From: Candidatus Cloacimonadota bacterium
GTDB taxonomy: Bacteria > Cloacimonadota > Cloacimonadia > Cloacimonadales > Cloacimonadaceae
Direction: 5' to 3'
NCBI GenBank assembly: GCA_029781115.1
Contig: JAKOXG010000002.1
Coordinates: 1-64,000 of the forward strand
Length of the DNA: 64,000 bases
Part shown: in pieces, positions 35,332 through 44,514 of the stretch
Layout of the letters: each line of letters starts with the position of its first letter
Numbering within the stretch: position 1 is the stretch's first letter
Notes under the pieces: generated by a model
What the model was told of the DNA's origin: nothing
Databases searched by the model: none
What the model saw: only the letters and a program-made list of their open reading frames with translations
Program-made: the position numbers and the translations under genes

Positions 35332-37041
35332 ATGAGCTACAACCCACAATTTGCCCGTATCGGCGAAGTGCTGATAAATGAGGGCTTTGTAAACGAAGAT
35401 CAGGTCAAGGAGTCCATGATCAAGCAAAACAATTTCGGTCTGAAATTGGGTGAAACGCTGATCAAACTGGGCTATTTGACCGAAAGACAACTTTTGACAG
35501 CATTGCACCTTCAGTTGGGCTACGACATCGTAGACACCACTGAATTGATGGACTTGGATTTGGAAATTGTGTCCTTGATCCCGGAGCCCTATGCGCGGGA
35601 AAACCGGGTCATCGCACTGCGTGAAGAGGCTGATGGCGTTGTGGTAGCCTTAGCTGACCCCGAAAACCTCACGGTTTTGGACAGCGTCAAAAAGCTGATA
35701 GGAAAACCCATCAAGCCGGAACTGATCGGCGATACCACACTCAATGACACCATCGAGAAATACTACAAAAGCATCCGCACCACCAGCCAGGTGGAAGACG
35801 CAGTGGGAGACTTTGATTTTGTGGCTGTCGACGAAGATGAAAACGAGATCACCATCTCCGCCTCCTCGTCAGAAGCAGATGCACCGGTAGTCAAGCTGCT
35901 GAACCTCATCATCAACGAAGCCATCAAAGCAGGTGCAACTGATATTCACATCGAACCTTTAACCAAAAACACCCGCATCCGCTACCGTGTAGACGGTGCC
36001 CTGCGTGAGGTAATGACGCCACCCATAGGCATGCACCCCGGTTTGGTCTCACTCACCAAGGTGATGTCCAAGCTGAATATCGCCGAACGCCGCCTGCCTC
36101 AGGACGGTCACATCTCACTCAAGACGGCCATGAAAAGCGTGGACGTCCGTGTGTCCATCACTCCCACGGTGTTGGGCGAAAAGGTCGTGATGCGTCTGTT
36201 GGACAAGGGAGAATTTGGTTTCACCCTCTCCACTTTGGGATTTGAAGAAGAGGATATGGAGATCTTTAACAAGATCATCCGCAGACCTTACGGAATCATC
36301 ATCGTTTCCGGTCCCACCGGTAGCGGTAAATCCACCTCGCTGCACGCTGCGCTCAAAGAGATTCAAGACGTCGAAACCAACATCATTACCGTGGAAGACC
36401 CCGTGGAATACCGCTTGGATGGAATCACACAGATCGAAACCAAAGAGCAGATCGGCCTCACCTTTGGTGTTGCCCTGCGCTCCGTCTTGCGTCAAGACCC
36501 TGACGTGGTGCTCATCGGTGAAATTCGTGACGAAGAAACCGCTGACATCGCCATCAAGTTCTCACTCACCGGTCACCTGGTGTTCAGCACGCTGCACGCC
36601 AACGACGCCCCGTCCACGGTCACACGTCTGATAGATATCGGAATCAAGCCCTATCTCGTGGGTTCGTCTCTGTCCCTGGTGATGGCACAGCGCTTGATGA
36701 GAAAGATCTGCCCCTATTGCATAGATGATTATCAACCCACACCGCAGGAAATAAGCGACGCAGGACTCACCGAGGAAGAAGCTGCCACGATCAAGTTTAA
36801 GCTTGGCAGAGGCTGTGTACACTGCGACAACACCGGCTTCGCTGGCCGAACCGGTATCTTTGAATGCCTTACCGTGAATCCTGAAATCAGGAAAATCATC
36901 TATGAAGGCGGCAACCAGGATATGATCAGAGATGCTGCGCTGAGAGCCGGCATGCGCACTCTGCACGATGCAGCTATCGTTAAAATGAAACGTGGCATCA
37001 CGACTATTCGTGAGGTCATCAAAATGACAATCGTCGAATAA
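35332..37041 (+). CDS. pilB: Type IV pilus extension ATPase PilB
   Basis: 569 aa. N-terminal MshE-N/GspE-N domain ('RIGEVLINEGFVNEDQV', 'KLGETLIKLGYLTERQL') of the kind that binds c-di-GMP in some relatives. The ATPase core has 'GATDIHIEP', Walker A 'VSGPTGSGKSTS', the Asp box 'ITVEDPVEY', 'ALRSVLRQDPDVVLIGEIRDEET' in two parts and the His box 'GHLVFSTLHAND'. The zinc-binding four-cysteine insert (CPYC ... CVHC) typical of PilB/GspE is intact. It powers pilus polymerisation and is followed by pilC after 25 bases. The c-di-GMP link to the cyclase at 17985 is speculation. Confidence 0.95.
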   Translation: MSYNPQFARIGEVLINEGFVNEDQVKESMIKQNNFGLKLGETLIKLGYLTERQLLTALHLQLGYDIVDTTELMDLDLEIVSLIPEPYARENRVIALREEADGVVVALADPENLTVLDSVKKLIGKPIKPELIGDTTLNDTIEKYYKSIRTTSQVEDAVGDFDFVAVDEDENEITISASSSEADAPVVKLLNLIINEAIKAGATDIHIEPLTKNTRIRYRVDGALREVMTPPIGMHPGLVSLTKVMSKLNIAERRLPQDGHISLKTAMKSVDVRVSITPTVLGEKVVMRLLDKGEFGFTLSTLGFEEEDMEIFNKIIRRPYGIIIVSGPTGSGKSTSLHAALKEIQDVETNIITVEDPVEYRLDGITQIETKEQIGLTFGVALRSVLRQDPDVVLIGEIRDEETADIAIKFSLTGHLVFSTLHANDAPSTVTRLIDIGIKPYLVGSSLSLVMAQRLMRKICPYCIDDYQPTPQEISDAGLTEEEAATIKFKLGRGCVHCDNTGFAGRTGIFECLTVNPEIRKIIYEGGNQDMIRDAALRAGMRTLHDAAIVKMKRGITTIREVIKMTIVE

Positions 37042-37066
37042 TAAACTCAAATAAAAGGTACTACCC

Positions 37067-38320
37067 ATGCCAAATTTCGCTTATGTCGTAAAAGATGCTA
37101 AAGGTGCTCGCGTTGAGGGAGTTATCAAAGCGGATACCTTGGATATAGCAGTGGATAAACTGGCCAAAGAAGGCAGCACCATCATCAGTGTTAAAGCTGC
37201 AGCAGAAGGCGCTTTCAAAGGGAAACTATCGCTCTTTGACAAGCTGATGTTCACCTTCTACAAGTGGCGCACGGGCGTTTCCCTGCGCACTTTGGTGTTC
37301 TTTACGCGTCAGCTTTCCACTATGTTTAGTGCAGGTCTCACCATTGAAAAGGCTGTCACAGACCTGGAAAAGGAAGAGAAAAACAAACGCTTCAGCCGTG
37401 TGCTGCGTAAAATTTCAGATGATATCCGCAAGGGATATTCACTCTCGGAAGCGATGCAGCAACACCCCGGCGTGTTCAACCCCCTATATGTGGCATTGGT
37501 TACAGCGGGCGAAGTTTCAGGTACTTTGCACACCGTCTTGGACGAACTGGCAGAATACCAGGAAAAGATTGAGGATACACGCCGAAAGGTGATGTCAGCG
37601 ATGGCTTATCCAATATTCATCCTGGTTTTCCTGGCTGGCGTGACATGGGCTCTGTTCTATTACATCATCCCAATGTTTGCCGAGGTGTATGGTGACTTCG
37701 GAGCAGAACTTCCCGGTCCCACATTGGCCGCAATTGCCATGTCAAACTTCATTGTGAACAATGTCTTCGGCACCTTTCTCATCGTGATTGCGATAGTGAT
37801 AGGATTGTTTTTGGTCTATCTTACAGATAGAGGCCGCTACATTATCGACTCCCTGAAACTCAAAATCCCTGTGATTGGCGGAGTGCTTTCAAACTCCATC
37901 ATGAGTAAGTTTGCCCGCACATTCTCCATCCTCATGGCCGCCGGTGTGCCGATTATGGACACCATGGAACTCACGGAAAACGTGGTCCAAAACGCCGTCG
38001 TGGAAGGCGGAATCCGCAAAGCAAGAGTGCTGGTAAAAGAGGGTTATGGGGTGGCAAATGCCTTCCGTAGAACCGGTATTTTCCCACCCACCCTGTTGCA
38101 GATGATTGCCACCGGTGAAGAAACAGGAGATATGGATAAACTCCTGGGTAAAGCAGCTGAGTTTTATGAGAAACTTGTGGACGCCGTGATCGACAGGCTC
38201 ACATCACTGATCGAACCCCTCCTGATCGTGATTATGGCCGCCATCGTGGGTAGTATCATCGTCGTGATCTACCTGCCCATCTTCGACCTCGGTGATGCCA
38301 TCAGCCAAGGATTTAACTAA
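37067..38320 (+). CDS. pilC: Type IV pilus inner-membrane platform protein PilC
   Basis: 417 aa. Short N-terminal segment ('FAYVVKDAKGARVEGVIKAD'), then two GspF domains, each with 'FTRQLSTMFSAGLTIEKAV'-like and 'FARTFSILMAAGVPIMDTM'-like starts, and three main membrane stretches (around residues 180-200, 230-250 and 380-405). It is the platform through which PilB and PilT act on the pilus base. It is the last gene of the pilus locus, with a strong terminator 38 bases on. Confidence 0.95.
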   Translation: MPNFAYVVKDAKGARVEGVIKADTLDIAVDKLAKEGSTIISVKAAAEGAFKGKLSLFDKLMFTFYKWRTGVSLRTLVFFTRQLSTMFSAGLTIEKAVTDLEKEEKNKRFSRVLRKISDDIRKGYSLSEAMQQHPGVFNPLYVALVTAGEVSGTLHTVLDELAEYQEKIEDTRRKVMSAMAYPIFILVFLAGVTWALFYYIIPMFAEVYGDFGAELPGPTLAAIAMSNFIVNNVFGTFLIVIAIVIGLFLVYLTDRGRYIIDSLKLKIPVIGGVLSNSIMSKFARTFSILMAAGVPIMDTMELTENVVQNAVVEGGIRKARVLVKEGYGVANAFRRTGIFPPTLLQMIATGEETGDMDKLLGKAAEFYEKLVDAVIDRLTSLIEPLLIVIMAAIVGSIIVVIYLPIFDLGDAISQGFN

Positions 38321-38357
38321 CACAGACATACATACTTACTCCTTAACTCTGAAAAGT

Positions 38358-38390
38358 GGGCGAAGTTGATCAACAACTTCGCCCCTTTTT
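38358..38390 (+). terminator. Rho-independent terminator after pilC
   Basis: GGGCGAAGTTG (38358-38368) pairs perfectly with CAACTTCGCCC (38374-38384) around ATCAA, followed by CTTTTT. It marks the end of the pilus locus. Confidence 0.92.
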
Positions 38391-38447
38391 GTAACCTCAT
38401 TGATTCGGAGCAGAAAAACCGGAGCTCTACAGCTATTTGTTCTATCA

Positions 38448-38757
38448 ATCACCCATGAAAATAGTGGGCGATATTTGGATAAACGAGGAGCTGCAAAACC
38501 GGAGCAAAAATCAACAATTGCTCTCAGGATAGAATAAGGTTAAGCAAAACTGCCTTTTTCGATACCTCTCAAATGCCCATTCCATGCGGGCTCCCAACTC
38601 CTTCCCTGCTGCCCTCCTGCTCCTCGAGTAAGCAAGCAGTAGGAAAGCAGTAAGTTAGGAGACAGAGCCAAGAGGGGGTGGAGGGGATGTCAGGCAGGTG
38701 GGTAGCACAGGCGAAAAATCAACCTTTGTGCTTTCCTCCGATTTTGGCAAACAAATT
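38448..38757 (+). repeat. Intergenic element copy 2
   Basis: Imperfect hairpin ATCACCCA/TGGGCGAT (38448-38472); 34 nt; direct repeat AAAATCAACAATTGC at 38507-38521; core with CTCCTGCTCCT and a degraded partner arm; second direct repeat at 38714-38730; 16 nt; GCAA at 38747-38750. Bases from about 38495 to 38757 are nearly identical to inverted copy 4 at 59851. The rest of this 724-base gap, 38758-38985, shows no gene and nothing further recognised. Confidence 0.8.
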
Positions 38758-38987
38758 GCTCGGGTTCGATTGTGATGGGTAAACTTGATCACCCCTCTCT
38801 ACTGGTATTACAGAGAAGGTCATTATGCATTCTTTATAATCCGTTGAATTTATTAATGTTAAGATTGTTCGGTGTCGCACTGTATTCTGTCCTGTCATGA
38901 GGCTACGACGCTCCATTCACCCTAATCGAACATAAGCCATGTATTTCTTTCAAAACTCCCCTTTTTGCTTCTTTTTGCAGATATGTC

Positions 38988-39029
38988 TTGACAGAAAAGG
39001 CGGGTCTGAATAAATGAGATTCATTCTCA
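38988..39029 (+). promoter_or_regulatory. fur-feo promoter with overlapping Fur box
   Basis: TTGACA (38988-38993), a 17-base spacer and TAAATG (39011-39016) form a plausible sigma-70 promoter. TGAGATTCATTCTCA at 39015-39029 is a 7-1-7 palindrome of the Fur-box form TGATAATNATTATCA (arms match each other at 6 of 7). It covers the -10 and start region just ahead of fur, so iron-dependent autoregulation of fur-feoB-feoA is expected. Confidence 0.65.
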
Positions 39030-39044
39030 ACAAGGACTACTAAG

Positions 39045-39494
39045 ATGCAAGAACAAGAATATGAACAAATCTTCAGCAGGTTCTTAGCCAAGAAAGGCTT
39101 GCGCTTGACCCTGCCCCGCAAACAGATACTCGATGCAGTATTCTCGCTGCACAGTCACTTTGACGCTGAGCAGCTCTTTGATGTGTTGCGCATTCGCAAT
39201 GCAGAGGTGTCTCTGGCCACTGTCTACAGAACCCTGCCATTGCTGCTGGAATCAGGCCTGATCCAGCATTCCATGCGCCAGGAATCCAGGGATGTGTATG
39301 AGCATATCTTTGGGCATCCCCGTCATCTACATTGGATCTGCCGCCAGTGTGGCTCTGTGTCTGAGACTTCGCTGGATGACATCATGCCTTATCTGGAGCG
39401 TTCAGCGCGGGAGCAACACTTTGAGCTGGAGGATTTCAGCTTGAATCTGATGGGTCTTTGTTGGAGATGCAAAAATGAGAATAGGAATCAATAA
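39045..39494 (+). CDS. fur: Ferric uptake regulator (Fur family)
   Basis: 149 aa. An N-terminal winged-helix domain ('LRLTLPRKQILDAVFSLHSHFDAEQL', 'VSLATVYRTLPLLLESGL') is followed by the metal-binding dimerisation domain ('YEHIFGHPRHLHWICRQCGSVSE' in two parts). Two CxxC pairs are present (CRQC and CWRC at the C-terminus), the usual structural zinc site. The palindromic Fur box overlapping its own promoter and the feoB gene 3 bases downstream support an iron sensor over a Zur or PerR role, although the subfamily cannot be proven from sequence. Confidence 0.9.
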   Translation: MQEQEYEQIFSRFLAKKGLRLTLPRKQILDAVFSLHSHFDAEQLFDVLRIRNAEVSLATVYRTLPLLLESGLIQHSMRQESRDVYEHIFGHPRHLHWICRQCGSVSETSLDDIMPYLERSAREQHFELEDFSLNLMGLCWRCKNENRNQ

Positions 39495-39497
39495 GCC

Positions 39498-41606
39498 ATG
39501 AGTAAACAGCAGTTGACCATCGCCTTAGCCGGTAACCCCAATGTGGGCAAGACCACATTGTTCAATGCTTTGACGGGTAGCCGTCAAGTGGTGGGCAATT
39601 GGCCTGGTGTAACCGTGGAGCAAAAGACGGGTTACTACCAATACCAAGGCCAGCGCTATGATGTCGTGGACTTGCCTGGAATTTACTCCTTCCTGGGTGG
39701 CAGTCCCGACGAGCAGATTGCCCGTGATTATATCTTCAATGAGAAACCAGACCTGGTAGTCAACATTGTGGACAGCTCCAACCTGGAGCGCAACCTCTAC
39801 CTCAGCATGCAGTTGATGGAGTATGGCATCCCCATGCTGATGGTGCTTTCCATGTGTGACATCACCGAACGCAACGGCATCGCCATCGACACGGAGCACT
39901 TGCAGTCACACCTGGGCGTGAAGGTGATTTCTGCCACGCTGACCAAGGGCTTGGACGTTGACGCCGTGATGCAGGAAATAGCACAAACTGTGCAGAATCC
40001 CACCACTCCCATCGCCCCGCACTATGACGAAGTGGTGGAGAAGGCTCTGGAGAGAATCCAGGCCGAGCTGAAAGCAGAAGATGCTTCCACCGCCAGAAAG
40101 CAGGCTTTAAACTACTTGGAAAAGGAACTCCCCGCCGAGCTGAAACCGGAGCTGAAAGAGCTCATCGCCGCAGAGATAGACGGCATTGAAAAGCACCGCG
40201 GGCAGAAGGTTACAAACGTGATCGCCGATGACCGCTACGCCTACATCCGTGGCTTGGCGCGGGACGTGATCAACCGCAGCAAAGCCAAGAAACTCACCTA
40301 CTCGGATCGCATCGACAAGGTTGCCCTCAGCGGCGTCTTTGGGCTGCCGATGTTCTTTGTTGTGATGTATTTAGTGTTTTTGGTTGCCGTCAAAGCCAGC
40401 GATCCGCTCATCGGCCTCGTCGAAGGCGGGCTTGAGTGGCTCATTGTCGAGCAATTTGGCGGGCTACTCAGCTCCTGGAGTCTGCCTGAGTGGCTGGTGT
40501 CTCTTTTGGTAGACGGCATCGGAGGCGGCATTATCACGATCGCCTCGTTTATCCCACCCATATTTTTTATCTTTCTTTGTTTAGCTTTACTTGAAGACAG
40601 CGGCTACATGGCCCGAGCGGCCTTTGTTGCCGATAAGTTTCTCACGCGCATAGGCTTACCCGGCCGTGCCTTCATCCCGCTGATGGTAGGTTTTGGCTGC
40701 ACCGTGCCCGCCATCATGGCCACTCGCACCCTGGAAAGCAAGCGCGACCGCATCTTTGCCTCGTTGCTCACGCCTTTCATGAGCTGTGGTGCCAAGCTAC
40801 CCGTCTACACTTTCCTGGCCATGATCTTCTTCCCCAAGCGTGCTGACATCGTCATCTTCGGCCTCTATCTGTTTGGTGTGGTGCTGGCTATGCTCTTTGG
40901 CCTGATGCTCAAAAAGACCATCTTCAAGAGCCCTCCCGGCAGCTTTGTGATGGAACTGCCCGCCTACCATATGCCCACCTTCAGAGGCATCATGGGGCAC
41001 ACCTGGTTCAGGCTCAGAGACTTCATCCTCAGAGCGGGTAAGACCATCCTGATCGCCATCATCCTGATGAACCTGCTGCAACTCATCACCGTGCCTTTCG
41101 CCGGCAACGAGGAAGGCAGAGCCAGTCTCTTGGAGCTTGCGGGCCGGGGCATGGCACCGGTTCTTGCTCCCATGGGCATCGGCTCTCACAATTGGGAAGC
41201 TGGCGTATCCTTGGTGAGCGGACTCTTTGCCAAGGAAGCCATCGTGGGCACGCTGCAGAGCCTCTACCAACGGGGCGGCACCCTGGAAGCCGCATCCGTA
41301 AACATCATGCAGGGCTTTGGCTCCAGTGCAGCAGCTTTGGCCTACATGGTCTTCGTGCTGCTCTACGCACCCTGTGCCGCCGCTTTGGCTGTTCTCTTCA
41401 AAGAACACGGCTTCAAGTGGTTGGCCTTTTCTTTTGTCTATCTCACCATCCTGGCCTGGATTATGGCCGTTTTGGTGTATCAAATCCTTTACTTTACCGC
41501 TGCCTCACTGCTCTGGATTGGTGTTGCCCTTCTCCTGGTAGCGGCATTTTACTATTCAATGAAACTCATCGGAAGGAGCGAAAGCAATGAATTCAAACAA
41601 GCATAG
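39498..41606 (+). CDS. feoB: Ferrous iron transporter FeoB
   Basis: 702 aa. Imports Fe(II) across the inner membrane. The N-terminal G-protein domain has G1 'GNPNVGKTT', the switch region 'NWPGVTVEQ' and G3 'DLPG'. The usual G4 NxxD is read here as 'SMCD', so Asn is replaced by Ser. A helical guanine-dissociation-inhibitor-like spacer follows (~170-260). The membrane part has two Gate/nucleoside-recognition motifs, including 'GFGCTVPAIMATRTLES' and 'LLTPFMSCGAKLPVY'. It sits 3 bases after fur and overlaps the FeoA-like gene by 20 bases, a tight operon. Confidence 0.95.
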   Translation: MSKQQLTIALAGNPNVGKTTLFNALTGSRQVVGNWPGVTVEQKTGYYQYQGQRYDVVDLPGIYSFLGGSPDEQIARDYIFNEKPDLVVNIVDSSNLERNLYLSMQLMEYGIPMLMVLSMCDITERNGIAIDTEHLQSHLGVKVISATLTKGLDVDAVMQEIAQTVQNPTTPIAPHYDEVVEKALERIQAELKAEDASTARKQALNYLEKELPAELKPELKELIAAEIDGIEKHRGQKVTNVIADDRYAYIRGLARDVINRSKAKKLTYSDRIDKVALSGVFGLPMFFVVMYLVFLVAVKASDPLIGLVEGGLEWLIVEQFGGLLSSWSLPEWLVSLLVDGIGGGIITIASFIPPIFFIFLCLALLEDSGYMARAAFVADKFLTRIGLPGRAFIPLMVGFGCTVPAIMATRTLESKRDRIFASLLTPFMSCGAKLPVYTFLAMIFFPKRADIVIFGLYLFGVVLAMLFGLMLKKTIFKSPPGSFVMELPAYHMPTFRGIMGHTWFRLRDFILRAGKTILIAIILMNLLQLITVPFAGNEEGRASLLELAGRGMAPVLAPMGIGSHNWEAGVSLVSGLFAKEAIVGTLQSLYQRGGTLEAASVNIMQGFGSSAAALAYMVFVLLYAPCAAALAVLFKEHGFKWLAFSFVYLTILAWIMAVLVYQILYFTAASLLWIGVALLLVAAFYYSMKLIGRSESNEFKQA

Positions 41607-41889
41607 AAACCGTCAGCGCCGTTCGAGAGCAAGGCTCTTCTTCAATCCCAAGCCCTGCCCCTGCGAGAGAGGCGAATGCGTCGCACTCAAAGAATTGCAG
41701 GAAGATCAAAGCGCAGTCATCACCAGAAATGGCAACCTGGCCACCTTAGAACGCGGCCTCAACCAAGGCATGAAGATCACCATGTTTCGCAACGAACCAA
41801 ACGAGCCGAACCTGATCATCGCCGTGGGTGACGCCAGATACGTGCTGGATAGAAGGCTGGCTGCCATGATCATGGTCAGAGTTATCTAA
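41587..41889 (+). CDS. FeoA-domain protein with cysteine-rich N-terminal extension
   Basis: 100 aa. Residues ~33-100 ('ALKELQEDQSAVI', 'GLNQGMKITMFRNEP', 'VGDARYVLDRRLAAMIMV') match the SH3-like FeoA fold that works with FeoB. Ahead of it lies an Arg-rich stretch and 'CPCERGEC', three closely spaced cysteines not expected in plain FeoA, perhaps a metal or Fe-S site or a FeoC-like sensing function. It starts within the feoB 3' end (20-base overlap) with AAGGAG 8 bases ahead. FeoA usually precedes feoB, so the downstream position is less common. Confidence 0.8.
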   Translation: MNSNKHRNRQRRSRARLFFNPKPCPCERGECVALKELQEDQSAVITRNGNLATLERGLNQGMKITMFRNEPNEPNLIIAVGDARYVLDRRLAAMIMVRVI

Positions 41890-41902
41890 GCCATATACGA
41901 AA

Positions 41903-41947
41903 GATCCTGAAGCCGGGGCAAAAAACCTTGGCTTCGGGGTCTTTTTT
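41903..41947 (+). terminator. Terminator of the fur-feo operon
   Basis: GATCCTGAAGCC (41903-41914) pairs with GGCTTCGGGGTC (41930-41941) over 12 positions (two G-T), followed by TTTTTT. It begins 14 bases after the FeoA-like stop. Confidence 0.9.
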
Positions 41948-41978
41948 CCCGGGAAGACAATTCTTTCCCGTTTATGGA

Positions 41979-42008
41979 TTGATTCTTGCATTCCATAGGC
42001 AATATAAC
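41979..42008 (+). promoter_or_regulatory. Putative promoter of the M14 carboxypeptidase gene
   Basis: TTGATT at 41979-41984, 18 bases, TATAAC at 42003-42008 (5 of 6 to consensus), ending 20 bases before the ATG and followed by AGGAGA. It lies just beyond the fur-feo terminator. Confidence 0.5.
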
Positions 42009-42028
42009 CATATACTTTAGGAGAATCA

Positions 42029-44326
42029 ATGCGTTACATCGCCGCTATAGCCTTGCTTATGAGTGTGTTAGCTCTCGGAGCTGTGCCACTTCCAAGCTAT
42101 TATTATACCTACGCCCAGATTTCGGATATGTTGACCGATTATCAAGCCCAACATCCCGATATCGCAGAGAAGGTGCTGATCGGTCATTCCCAAGAGGATA
42201 ACGTGCCTATCTATGCCATGCGCATCACCGGGGACATTGCACAGGAGCAGTATAAACCCGCCCTGCTCTTCATCGGCCAAGTGCATGCCGAAGAGGTTTT
42301 GGGCGTGCAGATCACCATGAGCGAGATCGCTGAGATATTGGCCAACCGCCAACAGCGACCTTACAGTGAGTGGCTCAACACCCTGGACATTTGGTTTATC
42401 CCCACCCTCAATCCCGAAGGGCACAATGTGGTCACCGCCAATCCGGAGATGGACCGTTCTTACCGCAAAAACAAGCGAGACGCCAATGGTAATGGTATCT
42501 TTGATTATGACCCCCGGGTAGGCTATGACGAAGATGGCGTCGACCTCAACCGCAATATGAGCTTCAACTGGGTGCATGGGGACACGCTTTTCGCCCCCAC
42601 TACCACTGCTACACCCGAGCTTTATGACTACTATCGCGGCCACGCTCCCATGAGTGAAAGCGAAAGTCAGGCCTTGGCTCAACTTTGTGAAGAGCGCCGC
42701 TTCATCTACTCCATCGTCTGGCACTCCTCACGCACCGGAAACCTGAGCGAAAAGTGCTATTATCCCTTCAATTGGAAGCAGGTGCGTCCTTCTCCAGACC
42801 TCAGTTTTGCCACCTCAATAGCCAACGGCATGGCCGCCACCATCGTCAAAGAAGACGGCAGCGGCACCTATGAACCCTCGCCTAATCTCAGCCGCAAAGG
42901 CGCCACGCACGACTGGATGTATCAGCAATTTGGCACCTTCCAAACCCTGATCGAATGCGGCACTTCAAACCTGCAACCGGACAGCACCCTGATGGTAGAC
43001 ACCGTGCAACGCTGCAGCAATGCCACTCGCTGGCTGCTCAACCGTGCCCTGCGAACCTCGGATTTACCCAGCAACTCCCTGCTGACCGGTGTGATAACCG
43101 ACGCCGTGACGGGTGAAGGCTTGGTAGCGGAAATCATCATCGAGGAGCGTCACGCCCCGTGGTTCAGACCCAGGCTTTCCTATGAAAACGGACGCTATTA
43201 CCGCCCGCTTGCCACGGGAATGTACACCCTCAGAGTGCGCAAAAAGGGCTATTTTGATGAAGTTGTTCAGGCTGGAGTTTTCAACAGCAACTGGACTACA
43301 AGGAACGTGCAGCTCACGCCCAAACAACCCGCCACCATGTGCGGCAGGATACTCAATGGAGATAGCGAAATACCCGCTCTGATCGTGATCGGAGACGTCT
43401 ACGTGGACAGCCTCAGCGTGAATGGCAACTACGTATATGAAGGCTTCGAGGGAGAATATCCCATCACCATCCATGCCGATGGTTATTTCCCCTACATCGG
43501 CACTGTGAACCTGGCGCCCGGCGTCAACAACCACAGCTTCCAGCTCAGCCCCATCAACCTCGTCTTTGAAGAGGACTGGGAAGATGGCTTGGACGGCTGG
43601 GACATCAACGGCCCCTGGGTCTTGCAGGACGAGCTAAGTGTTTCCGGCAGTGCGATTACAGACAGCTGGGGCGGCAATGGCTTCTATGCCCAAAACTGCG
43701 ACGTGTGGATTCAGACGCAAAGTCCCGTCAACCTCCCCACCGGCGTGAATTGCCTGCTCAGCTTTGATTCCCACCTCTACACCGAGTATGAATATGACCC
43801 CGTGATGGTGCAGCTTTCTGCCGATGGCGACGAGTGGACCACCCTTTGGACGGATTCCGGGCAAAAAGACTGGTGGCAGCGCATCTACGTTGATCTGTCC
43901 GAGTATTCAGGCGCTCATTACCTGCGCTTCAGGCTCACCGACCAGTCCACGCATATCGAGCTGACCGACCCGGGCTGGACTATCGACAACATCCGCATCT
44001 TCAGCGGCACAGCCGTGAGCAACGACGACCACAGCAGCCCCCAGATCGGCTCCTATGCGCTCTATCCCAACATCCCAAACCCCTTCAACCCCACCACCAC
44101 CATCAGCTTTGCCAATGCCCAACCCTCAGCCGTTAAGCTGGAAATCTTCAACATCAAAGGGCAGAAAGTGCGCACTCTGGTAGACGAAATGCTGGGCGCC
44201 GGCACACATAAAGTGGTGTGGGATGGCGACGACGACCAAGGCCAGAGCGTATCCAGCGGCCTCTACCTGTATCGTCTCAGCGCACCTGATTTTGTGAAAA
44301 CACGCAAGATGATGCTGGTCAAATAA
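42029..44326 (+). CDS. Secreted M14 zinc carboxypeptidase with sorting domain
   Basis: 765 aa. Signal peptide (MRYIAAIALLMSVLALGAVP). M14 domain ~20-345: zinc ligands His86 and Glu89 in 'QVHAEEVLG', His232 in 'VWHSS', substrate-binding 'DLNRNM' and the catalytic Glu309 in 'TLIECGTS'. The site looks complete, so an active metallocarboxypeptidase is expected. It continues with a carboxypeptidase-regulatory-like beta domain (~350-420), a second beta domain, a jelly-roll (~510-670) and a C-terminal sorting domain ('NIPNPFNPTTTISF', 'FNIKGQKVRTLV'). It is probably exported through a type IX system to trim peptides outside the cell. Own promoter and terminator. Confidence 0.93.
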   Translation: MRYIAAIALLMSVLALGAVPLPSYYYTYAQISDMLTDYQAQHPDIAEKVLIGHSQEDNVPIYAMRITGDIAQEQYKPALLFIGQVHAEEVLGVQITMSEIAEILANRQQRPYSEWLNTLDIWFIPTLNPEGHNVVTANPEMDRSYRKNKRDANGNGIFDYDPRVGYDEDGVDLNRNMSFNWVHGDTLFAPTTTATPELYDYYRGHAPMSESESQALAQLCEERRFIYSIVWHSSRTGNLSEKCYYPFNWKQVRPSPDLSFATSIANGMAATIVKEDGSGTYEPSPNLSRKGATHDWMYQQFGTFQTLIECGTSNLQPDSTLMVDTVQRCSNATRWLLNRALRTSDLPSNSLLTGVITDAVTGEGLVAEIIIEERHAPWFRPRLSYENGRYYRPLATGMYTLRVRKKGYFDEVVQAGVFNSNWTTRNVQLTPKQPATMCGRILNGDSEIPALIVIGDVYVDSLSVNGNYVYEGFEGEYPITIHADGYFPYIGTVNLAPGVNNHSFQLSPINLVFEEDWEDGLDGWDINGPWVLQDELSVSGSAITDSWGGNGFYAQNCDVWIQTQSPVNLPTGVNCLLSFDSHLYTEYEYDPVMVQLSADGDEWTTLWTDSGQKDWWQRIYVDLSEYSGAHYLRFRLTDQSTHIELTDPGWTIDNIRIFSGTAVSNDDHSSPQIGSYALYPNIPNPFNPTTTISFANAQPSAVKLEIFNIKGQKVRTLVDEMLGAGTHKVVWDGDDDQGQSVSSGLYLYRLSAPDFVKTRKMMLVK

Positions 44327-44424
44327 TATAGCTTGGTCGGCTTCCGGCAGCTATCTACCAAAGGCAGAATGAGTTACCGGATGCTTGCTCGGAGAGTTGG
44401 AGCGATAGCAGAACAAACAGCTAT

Positions 44425-44459
44425 AAGGGAAACAGCCGCCAGGCTCTTTCCCTTTTTTT
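44425..44459 (+). terminator. Terminator after the carboxypeptidase gene
   Basis: AAGGGAAA (44425-44432) pairs with TTTCCCTT (44447-44454); AGCC/GGCT pairs inside the loop, and a run of seven T residues ends the structure. Confidence 0.85.
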
Positions 44460-44514
44460 AAATGTTGACAGAATCCAAGCCTCCATTAAAGATGCAATCA
44501 ATACATTTTGCTTG

